Source: Aspidapion aeneum (lineage: Eukaryota > Arthropoda > Insecta > Coleoptera > Brentidae). Taken from it: DNA of 64,000 nt. The position numbers and the translations under genes were made by a program. The stretch covers positions 132,514,095 through 132,578,094 of the forward strand of contig OY755039.1 of assembly GCA_963576565.1 (NCBI GenBank), read 5' to 3'. Under the pieces are notes generated by a model. The model worked only from the letters and a program-made list of their open reading frames with translations, ran no database searches and was not told the DNA's origin. Positions 45,001 through 53,985 of this stretch are shown here, one piece after another. Position 1 is the first letter of the stretch. Each line of letters opens with the position of its first letter.

Positions 45001-45593
45001 GTTCAGTTTGATTATGTTCGGTTAGGTTCCGCTAGGATTGTTTAGGTTAGGTTTAGCTACATTAGATTCGGTTTGATTTGGTTCATTTCGATACGGATCG
45101 GTTCAGTTTGGTTTTGTTCGGTTAGACCTTCGATAAATTTTAAAAAAGTAGATAATTATTAATTTTTAGTGTTTTAAGGAATAAAAATTGATATAATGTT
45201 CAATTAAACGAATTTTTAATTGTAAAAATGTAGGAATCATAATTTTCTTGATTTTGTTTTGAATTTCATGTTTCTTTAAAAATTGTGCATATTTATAAAA
45301 GGACCAATAAATCTGACCCGATTTCGATCAGTGACCTTAGTTATTTCAAGTTTTTGTTAACAGCTGATAGACGTCAGGGACCGTTTTGTTTCAGTTTGAA
45401 ATGAGAAAATGCTTCTTTTGTAGCAATTTGTATGGGTTTTAATGGGGTTTTAAGAATTTTTCAATTTCAATTTTTTTAACAAAATATACGATTTTCCGCA
45501 TTTTTTTTTTAGAAATCACTATAAAATGGTCTAAAATTATCATTTTTCAAAAAACTTCGTAGTTTTAAGAAAGGTGGTAAAACGTACCAGACC
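42089..45593. mobile_element. Nested TIR element C (9-bp TSD CCTGAAATG) containing the decanucleotide array
   Basis: Left end GGTTCTGGTACGTTTTACCA and right end TGGTAAAACGTACCAGACC are inverted over about 23 bp with one indel. CCTGAAATG flanks both sides (42080-42088 and 45594-45602). Copy A carries the uninterrupted target once (30020-30028, inverse strand), so this is a verified insertion with an empty site. The duplication length suggests Merlin- or MULE-like transposition. No transposase frame is visible in the 1.3 kb that is not satellite. Confidence 0.9.
42829..45005 (+). repeat. Telomere-like decanucleotide satellite (TTAGGTTGGG)n
   Basis: About 217 units of ten bases, alternating TTAGG (the canonical insect telomere pentamer) with TTGGG. 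Few variants: TTTGG, TTCGG, GATTAGG, GAGTTAGG. A 5-base phase slip occurs near 44149 and a TTGGG-only run near 44195-44235. The right side fades into degenerate GGTTCGGTT-like sequence to about 45130. It is interstitial, not a chromosome end. Confidence 0.97.
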
Positions 45594-45614
45594 CCTGAAA
45601 TGTGTTGCAGTCTA

Positions 45615-46060
45615 GGACAACTGGGCGCCGCCAACTCGGCGCCACCAACTGGGCGGCGAACCAACTGGGCGGCAGGCCAACTGGGCGCCGGGCCAACTGG
45701 ACGCCGAGCCAACTGGGCGCCGGACTAAAATATTTTTTCTTGATAAAATGTGCAGATGAAAAACAAACTTAAAAAAATTAAAATGGCGGATCCAAAATGG
45801 CGGACTTTCTTATTTATGCATCGATATGTATCGAATATGGAACTTGGCGGTGTTTCAAGTCGCAGAAAACGACACCTAACAAATTTCAACACTCGACTTA
45901 ATAGATGTTGAAATTTTTGTATAAATAACATATTTATTTTGTTTTTTATCTGCACATTTTAACGGAAAAAAAATAGTCCGGCGCTGAGTTGGCCCGGCGC
46001 CCATTAGGCCCGGCATTGCGCCATGTTGGCGGCGCCGAGTTGGCCGGCGCCCAGTTGTCC
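45615..46060. repeat. Foldback block with GGCGCC-rich termini (copy B, short form)
   Basis: Both ends carry CCAACTGGGCGCC units in opposite orientation around a short ATGGCGGATCC core. It sits at the same internal position as the 1.5-kb block in copy A, so it predates the separation of A and B; its inner arms were mostly deleted here or expanded in A. Confidence 0.8.
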
Positions 46061-46603
46061 CATTCCGAATTGAAATTTTTAGTTCCGAAATTTCATCTGA
46101 CTCGAGCATAACTTGTAGTCCACCCAAGAAGAGAAGAGTTGAAGAAGACCCTTGTTCAAAGAAAGAAAATATTTTACCTGGAAGGTACAACATTTGTAAA
46201 GTTCTACGATGAAAACAATAATTTTAATACATCCACTGCACTTAGCATGCTTAGAAATTCTTTTTACTCTTTTTTTTTTACTGAAGGGAATTTTGTAAAC
46301 ACAGTATACACAAGTAAGTATTCATGAATTATTTATTATTCAAACAGAAAATTGTTGATAAAAAAATTCTAGTGGAATTCAAAATTTTTATTTTGCGCCG
46401 CCACTGCCCTTTTTTATCCAAGACAAGCAAATAGAATATTTTTGCGATGTTGCATGTATTCGGACTTACCAAACCGAAAATCTATTTTCATCCCTGTCTT
46501 GCTCATTAAATTCTTACTTGTATTTGGTCAATTGCGATAAAAGCTTGATATAATGGCAATTATGGCCCATGCCGGGTCTACCCGTAGGGTATAGAAGTCA
46601 ATG

Positions 46604-46745
46604 GTTCTTACTAGTTTGGAAATGTTTTTCTAAACTTGGCTATTATAAGGCTACAAATGACTCATAGGCACAGTGCTAAATTAAACATAAAGAAGTTTGA
46701 CTGTAATAGCAAAGTTAAAACAAACATTTTCAAACTAGTAAGAAC
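46604..46745. mobile_element. MITE with GTTCTTACTAGTTTG ends (copy 1), invaded by element B
   Basis: GTTCTTACTAGTTTGGAAAT at the left and its inverse at the right (CATTTTCAAACTAGTAAGAAC) bound about 142 bp. A second copy lies at 48080-48218. Element B inserted at its very end. The flanks on both sides of B (CTTTTATTTTGAAAG type, about 41370-41411 and 46746-46790) are inverted, so the MITE is the core of a larger palindromic element. Confidence 0.7.
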
Positions 46746-47103
46746 CTTTTATTTTGAAAGGGGGAGGCGTCAGATGAGCTGAATTTAAGACATATTGTAT
46801 TAGAGAACTTGGCTTTACATTTATCTCAATTCCTTTTATGGAATACCATTTTCGCGTACTTGGCTTTTTTTACATGAAATGTTTTTGTTATGATTGATAT
46901 ATTCTAAAACATCTTAAAAAACTATAAAACTTTTGTGTTTAAACCAGTTTTCTGTCTTGTATATTAGCGGAGATATAAGCGAGTCAAAATATAATGGGAC
47001 GCGCTGTACGGTCCATTCTAAATAGTTACAGCTGTTGAATAAATTTTCGCCAGCTAAACTTGTTATGTTAGTATGATAACTACAGTAGTATGATATACTT
47101 AAC

Positions 47104-47219
47104 CTGAACATAGCAAGATCTTCCAGCCCCATCTGACTCGCTCCATCTTCTCCAATTTCCACGCCACAGTGAGTTCCGGCAATATTAATATTTGATTGAG
47201 AGACAGCACCCATCCTTAT
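47104..47219 (-). CDS. tkt: Transketolase internal exon (second domain)
   Basis: On the minus strand a TTTTTTTAG acceptor (ending at 47220) precedes the exon and a GTTAAG donor follows at 47103. The 116 bases encode 38 codons plus two bases: [20 protein letters not shown], then [18 protein letters not shown] and the first two bases of Arg. IRM...S..NI...[21 protein letters not shown] is a transketolase signature; the histidine and GEDG...M.LED residues line the thiamine-diphosphate/substrate site. Exons further 5' (including the catalytic glutamate of IAEQN) are not visible in the window and presumably lie past 64000. Confidence 0.95.
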
Positions 47220-47252
47220 CTAAAAAAAGTTTTATTTAAGAAACTTCTAAGT

Positions 47253-47460
47253 CTAGAATAAGAATCTGGGGGCATAGCAGTGCCCCGCCAAGTTCACGTA
47301 AACTGCTGTACCATCTTTTCTTGAAATATTTCTGTTAATATTTGAACTATCTAAAACTCTACTTCGGAAAGAGCTACGAAATTCAAACGTTGCACAGTCG
47401 TAGATCTTTTTAGAGTTAACAACCCCTTTCAGTTTCATGGAGTTCCATGTAGTAGTAAAG
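47253..47460 (-). repeat. Unidentified repeat with coding-like minus-strand frame
   Basis: A 61-codon minus-strand frame (MKLKGVVNSKKIYDCATFEF, then VYVNLAGHCYAP) has codon-like composition but no domain I can name. It lies directly upstream of a transketolase exon yet has no splice relation to it. Probably part of the dispersed repeat that continues into 47500-47880. Confidence 0.35.
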
Positions 47461-47499
47461 TAGTTACAATATTTTAAAAAACGTCGAAATTGCCACTCA

Positions 47500-47890
47500 C
47501 TCGCTCACTCACTCATGTATAGATCATCAAAATTCTACTGTACTTCCAGACATGCTCAAAGCTGAAATTTGGCAGACTGATAGAAATTATGACCAAACCT
47601 TTGGAAAAAATCAAAAAAGCCCAAAATACTAATTTACTCCCCCTCCCTATACATGTAAATTTATGTAAAATTGCCCACTTCCAGAAGCGCGCCATAGTGC
47701 TGAGTTTTGGCAGACTGATAGGAAATATGATAATACTATAGGGAAAACTTAAAAAACCCCACAAGTTATGTAAAAGTAACATTGCCCACTTCCAGGAACG
47801 CTAGAGAGCTAAGCTTTAGAAGGCTGATAGGAACTATGATAAAACCGTAGGAAAAAACTAAAAAACCTCAAAATTTTTAATAAGCCATTG
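47500..47890 (+). repeat. Three degenerate tandem units of about 110-135 bp
   Basis: Each unit holds CACTTCCAG(A/G)..., a GGCAGACTGATAG(G)AA-like phrase and a AAAAAACTTAAAAAACC-like phrase (about 47543, 47679, 47789). Non-coding. Confidence 0.65.
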
Positions 47891-47984
47891 GAAAAGTTTT
47901 GAACAATATTCTGCATATTTTACTACTTAAAAACTTAATTATTATTCAAATCCTTTAAAAAGGAGTGAAATCATAACAAAAACA

Positions 47985-48335
47985 TTTCATGTAAAAAAAA
48001 GCCGAGTACGCCAAAAAGAATTCAGATTTGGTAATTTGGATCAGGTAAAGCCAAGTTCTCCAATACACATTTAAAATTGAAAGCTTCTTATTAGTTTGGA
48101 AATGTTTTTCTGAACTTGATTATTACGGCTGCAAATGACTCCTAGGCACAGTGATAAACCTAAAGAAGTTTGGATGTAATAGCAAAGTTAAAAAAAAATC
48201 ATTTTCAAACTAGTAAGAACCCTTTATTTTAAAATTTGTATTGGAGAACGTGGCTTTACTTTTATCTCAATTTTTTTTAAGGAATATCATTTTCGCGTTC
48301 ATGGCTTTTTTTTACATGAAATGCTTTTGTTATTA
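47985..48335. mobile_element. Palindromic element with MITE core (copy 2)
   Basis: Outer arms AACAAAAACATTTCATGTAA...GTAAAGCCAAGTTCTCCAAT at left are inverted at right (ATTGGAGAACGTGGCTTTAC...TTACATGAAATGC). The core 48080-48218 matches the MITE at 46604-46745. The right arm text also recurs at 46780-46895. Confidence 0.7.
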
Positions 48336-49077
48336 TAAATTTGTTTAGTTTTTAATATCTTACTATTTAACTGATAATTTAATGCGTATCAAAATAAATC
48401 GGCGCCGCGACCTGCTTCTTTTCTGTCGCTGAATCCGAATATCTCTGTTGCCAACTCGAAAAATCCGACAGGGACAGAGAAAATCCCCCCCAAACCGCCA
48501 AAAACCTGTTTTTTTCAGTTTTATGCAATTTTCTCGAAAACTAACCTTTTTATCAAAAATTGTAAAGAACAGTTTTTTGTGGAGAATAAAATTCCCTTTC
48601 CAACGATGTATTGGTCAATAAGGTTCGGAAAAGCAAGTAGCTCTTCAGTGACGTACGTAAATTGGGATTATTTAGAAAAAACATGTTTATTGTAGGTTTT
48701 TCAAAATTTTCTTAAAAACTACACTTTTTAGGAAAAAATATGTGGTATACTTTATTGTAGAACATAACATTAACTTTGGGGTTGTTGCCATATTTAAGGC
48801 TTCAGGGGCGTACTAATATAAACTTATTTTCAAAAATAACTGAAATAATCAGTTTCTCTTGCATATTTAAATATCTTTTCTAACTAAGATTTTCAGAAAA
48901 AAATGTGCCTTCCCTATAAAAAATAATGGATTCAATGGCATTAAAAAGTATTCAGTTTTATACCTTTTAATAACTATCTATCCTGCTCAATTCCCTGAGC
49001 AGAGGATAGGTATTCAGAATTTATTCCAACCAATACTTTTTTATCCAAAACTGTTTTGGTTGCATGTATATACCAAA
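48336..49077. other. Gene-free sequence before the satellite
   Basis: No coding frame or known repeat recognised. Confidence 0.45.
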
Positions 49078-51195
49078 ATCTGAATTCATTTTTTATACAA
49101 TTAAATACTTCTCAATATCTTTTGAAACCTATCCATTTAAATAACTTTTTATGAATTCATTATTTATACCGTTGAATACTTTTCAATACCTTCCTTTATC
49201 AATACAATTGAATGAACTTTTCAAGTATTCATTTTCTATATATTTAAATACATATTTATACTCTTTAAAGCAATCCAATTAAATACCTTTTTATGTAATC
49301 ATTATTTATACCAATGAATACTTTTTAATTCCTTCCTTTCTTAATACAACCGAATAAACATAAAAGGATTCATTTTTAATACATCTAAATACATACTAAT
49401 ACGCTATAAAACAATCCATTTAAATGAATTTTTATGAATTCATTATTTATACCGTTGAATACTTTTCATTACGTTCCTTTATCAATACAATTGAATGAAC
49501 TATCCAGGTATTCATTTTCTATATATTTAAATACATATTTATACTCTTTAAAGCAATCCAATTAAATACCTTTTTATGTAATCATTATTTATACCAATGA
49601 ATACTTTTTAATTCCTTCCTTTCTCAATACAACCGAATAAACATAAAAGGATTCATTTTTAATACATCTGAATACATGCTAATACGCTATAAAACAATCC
49701 AATTAAATGACTTTTTATGAATTCATTATTTATACCGTTGAATACTTTTCAGTACCTTCCTTTATCAATACAATTGAATGAACTTTTCAGGTATTCATTT
49801 TCTATATATTTGAATACATATTTATACTCTTTAAAACAATCCAATTAAATACCTTTTTATGTAATCATTATTTATACCAATGAATACTTTTTAATTCCTT
49901 CCTATCTTAATGCAACCGAATAAACATAGGAGGATTCATTTTTAATACATTTGAATACATACTAATACGCTATAGAACAATCCATTTAAATGACTTTTTA
50001 TGAATTCATTATTTATCCCGTTGAATACTTTTCAATACCTTCCTTTATCAATACAATTGAATGAACTTTTCAAGTATTCATTTTCTATATATTTGTATAC
50101 TCTTTAAAGCAATCCAATTAAATGCCTTTTTATGTAATCATTATTTATACCAATTAATACTTTTTAATTCCTTCCTTTCTCAATACAACCGAATAAACAT
50201 AAAAGGATTCATTTTTAATACATCTAAATATATACTAATACGCTATAAAACAATCCATTTAAATGAATTTTTATGAATTCATTATTTATACCGTTGAATA
50301 CTTTTCAATACCTTCCTTTATCAATACAACTGAATAAACTTTTCAAGTATTCATTTTCTATATATTTGAATACATATTGCGTGCGTACAACAAAACAAAA
50401 TCTTTAAAGCAATCCAATTAAATACCTTTTTATGTAATCATTATTTATACCAATCAATACTTTTTAATTCCTTCATTTCTCAATGCAACCGAATAAACAT
50501 AGAAGGATTCATTTTTAATACATTTGAATATTGCAAAATACGCTATAGAATAATCCATTTAAATGACTTTTTATGAATTTATTATCTATTCCGTTGAATA
50601 CTTTTCAATACCTTCCTTTATCGATACAATTGAATGTACTTTTCAAGTATTCATTTTCTATATATTTGTATACATATTTATACTCTTTAAAGCAATCCAA
50701 TTAAATACCTTTTTATGTAATCATTATTTATACGAATGAATACTTTTTAATTCCTTCCTTTCTCAATGCAACCGAATAAACATACAAGGATTCATTTTTA
50801 ATACATTTGAATACATACTAATACGCTATAGAATAATCCATTTAAATGACTTTTTATGAATTTATTATCTATCCCGTTGAATACTTTTCAATACCTTCCT
50901 TTATCGATACAATTGAATGAACTTTTCAAGTATTCATTTTCTATATATTTGAATACATATTTATAATCTTTAAAGCAATCCAATTAAATACCTTTTTATG
51001 TAATCATTATTTATACCAATGAATAAGTTTTAATTCCTACCTTTCTCAATACAACCGAATAAACATAAAAGGATTCATTTTTAATACATTTGAATACATA
51101 CGTATACGCTATAGAATAATCCATTTAGAATACTTTTCAATACCTTCCTTTATCAATACAATTGAATGAACTTTTCAAGTATTAATTTTCTATAT
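49078..51195 (+). repeat. Dimeric satellite array, period about 283 bp (two related 141-bp halves)
   Basis: Half A contains GAATTCATTATTTATACCGT and CTTTTCAAGTATTCATTTTC; half B contains GTAATCATTATTTATACCAA and AACATAAAAGGATTCATTTT. The halves align to each other along their length. B halves start near 49293, 49577, 49860, 50133, 50431, 50716 and 51000. The array continues at 63086 after an 11.9-kb insertion. Confidence 0.92.
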
Positions 51196-52590
51196 AGGCC
51201 AGCGGAATTACCATATTTTAAGGCAAAAAAAAAGAAAATTATTAACAGGACTTGGAGCATTGAAAATTGTAGAGCGGCGAAAAATGAAGTTAAAAAAAAT
51301 AAATGCGTGAGCAGGGGCGTTGCGGGTTAGGTTTGGAGGGGGGGTAAAAAGTGGCAGGGAATCGTATTATTGCGACTTCCGGCGAAAGTTGACCTCGGAA
51401 AAAAAAGTCATATAATGAAAAGTCATAGGCCATAATATTGGCTAAAACTTTTGTAAATGACATTTTCTAAATAACCTCAAAATGTTCGAGAAAAATTTTA
51501 AAAACCGTAATTTTTTTTATTTTTTGTTTTTTATTTTATATTTTTTATTTTTGCAAAAATAATGTCAGTTTAACAAAATTTGGTAAGGGTAGAGCTCTTT
51601 GGGTGCTAAATGTCTACAAAATTTTACAAACAAAAAAATTAAGTTGTTTCAAAGATATTTGTTTGTTCCGCTCAAAAACAGTTTATTTTTAAATGAAATT
51701 TCTCCTTCAGAAAATCATCGTATCCAGTTCTGCTGGTACTCAGTTTTTGGCACACATAATATGCGTCATTTAAAAAAATGTCCAAAAAAGAAAAAAAAAA
51801 AAAAAAGTGTCACAATATTTTTTAAAGTTACTGTAATTATTTTATAAGTTTTAAAACATTTTTTAAAACTGACTATATCTCCTAATTTTACGCAAGAAAA
51901 ATGGCTATTATTATGACTGAAAAAAAATTGGACTACCTGCCTTGCTTTTGGAAACTTAATGTAAATATATACATTATGACAAAAATTTTATTTTTTCTAA
52001 TAAATTTTTTTATCGCTCTGTATGTTATTTTTAATTGTTTTCTGGGTTTTATCGCCCCCAAAAAGTGCCGCCTAAAGCAAAGCACCCTGCCACCCCCTAA
52101 TTAATCTGCTGATATATGTGCAGGGTTTTCCCGTATATTTTTACACCATATCTTAAATGTTTATTTGAATAGTTATTAAAATATGATAAATACAGAAGTT
52201 TCATAATTTTTTACAAAGTTTAAGAATCTTAGGGTCAGAATGTAATGTTTTTCTAAATGTCAAAATTTGACAGTTTGATATCTTTTTTAAATTGAACATA
52301 TATATTATTTTAGATTTTATTAGACCTTTTCTTCCTGATTTCAAAAATATATATGTTGAGGTAATTAAGTTTATTAGTTTTGGAGATATATGCGTTTAAA
52401 AGTTTTAAAAAATTTAAGTTTCAGCCATGAAAAAGACAATTGAATTGACAGAAGAAGTGAGCTGTTGCTTTTGTAAGGTACATAATTTACTAATATTTTC
52501 CATCTGTGGTGATTCTGCGCAGTAATGTGGGGCGCCGCACAGAGGGGCAGGGACCCATAAAAGTTACCAAAAATATGAAACTCAGGATAT

Positions 52591-53296
52591 GAAATTTAAG
52601 TGAAAAAAACGCCTGAAAATTATCCTCCTTGCATCTCTTTCTTTATTTGAGGTATCCATGAAAAAGTGCGTACAACAAAACAATTGATAGCGCTTGTCAA
52701 AGGTAACGTCATTTTAATTGTGTTACATATACATTCTTTAAAGTAAAATATTTGGTACTTTCAAAGGTCATTTTCTCTGTGACGGAATTTCTTAGAACTA
52801 AAAAGTAAATGGCTAGCACTAACTACGGTAAGCATAGATTTGTTTAGTATAAATTTATTTAGTTTATTAAATTCTAACCAAAACGTAACAGAAATTGAGT
52901 TTTGTTTTAAAACTGTAGTTTCAGCTGGCTCAAAAGTTAAGGATCCATTTGAATCCATCACACACTTTTATTACTTCCTTTTCTACAAAACCTTATCTTT
53001 TATGTGGTGTAAGCATTTTTTGCGGTATTTTGCGGTTTAACTCAAGAAAACGATTTCCAGAGTTTCAAGCATTTGCATATTGTGTGATATTTTAACAAGT
53101 CACATTTACCTCTAAATGTTCCACACACTATAATTTAAATTTAATAACAAAATATCACTCTGCTTTGCTTAACTAACAACTTTGCCTAGTTAAAAAAGGG
53201 ACTAAACACATTTTAGAATCATATTCTGCCAATTCTTGGGCATTTAAGCTTAAAAGATTAAAATCAGAATTGGAATAAAAAATAAGTAGGTACTTA
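52591..53296. other. Interior of the long-TIR element, left of BEL/Pao
   Basis: No coding frame recognised; AT-rich. The BEL/Pao target copy ACTTA is at 53292-53296. Confidence 0.5.
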
Positions 53297-53749
53297 TGTT
53301 TGCCCGCAGTTAGAAAAACGATAACTGCAATGGACTGTATATATTTTAATTAATGAAAGCGCGAACAAACATATTGATATAAAATCACGAAATAATTAAG
53401 GTCCATAGGTTAATTGTTGGTACCACACAACGGAAATCAGAAACAAAGCACTCACCAGTTTGCAGCCAATTTCTCCACGTTTCAAGGGGCCCCAGTCTGG
53501 ATCTAATGAACCACGTAGCTGAAGGGCTGAAGTTTCTAGTTCTATGCTTCAGTACACCAAAATCGAGCACTTTCAAGTGTAGAAATTTGTAAATGTTGGA
53601 GAAAGAAATTAACACGTCATCTTCTCGAGGCGGTCGAAAAAGGATCTCACTGATTCTCGGTGCGCATGTCCAAAATGTACTCTGTCCGTCATCCAATTGT
53701 GTGGTTTTTAAAATTTACAAACAACCGCGAAATTTAGCGGGAGCTAACA
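53297..53749 (-). repeat. BEL/Pao 3' LTR
   Basis: On the minus strand it runs TGTTAGCTCCCGCTAAATTT ... GGGCAAACA. The internal side carries a purine-rich tract (GTTTTGGAGGGCAGTTA on the minus strand), the likely polypurine tract. Frames inside the LTR recur in both copies and are not counted as genes. Confidence 0.95.
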
Positions 53750-53985
53750 TAACTGCCCTCCAAAACACACAATTTTAGAATATCAGCCGGACAGATATAG
53801 ATATAAGACAAATTATCGACCGATAAATATAAATGAATGAAAAACAGATAAGTAGCGTAAGTTTATTTAGAGATAACGAAAACCCGAAAAAGTCAAAACA
53901 AACAAACAAAATTAAAAAAATAATAATAAAGAATTACCTATTGTAATAATTGACTTCAATAGGTAGAAAAAAATTAAAATTACTT

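Larger units (their letters stand above)
41420..46603 (+). mobile_element. TIR transposon copy B (8-bp TSD GTTCTTAC), carrying nested element C
   Basis: Starts CATTGAGTTGTATAAAGCCC, ends with the inverse of CATTGACTTCTATACCCTAC, and is flanked by perfect GTTCTTAC (41412-41419 and 46604-46611). It matches copy A inverted: 41420-42088 to the A right part and 45603-46603 to the A left part. A candidate transposase start at 41853 (MVRNCFL, with a C-x2-C in copy A) faintly recalls a THAP zinc finger, as in P-type transposases. That is a weak inference. Confidence 0.9.

Noticed and set aside
42829..45005. True chromosome end (telomere)
   Set aside because: The array is flanked on both sides by transposon C, which is inside B, which is inside a gene intron; it is interstitial.
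47253..47438. Possible extra transketolase exon directly upstream of 47219
   Set aside because: The peptide does not match transketolase and the exon at 47104-47219 is preceded by its own acceptor; upstream transketolase sequence should contain the IAEQN region, which is absent.
42829..51195. CRISPR array
   Set aside because: Tandem repeats are contiguous with no unique spacers of regular length, and the genome is eukaryotic.
53385..53696. Minus-strand frame of 103 codons, repeated at 59930-60127
   Set aside because: It lies within the LTR and is present in both LTR copies only as LTR sequence; no domain is visible, and a shift in one copy breaks it.
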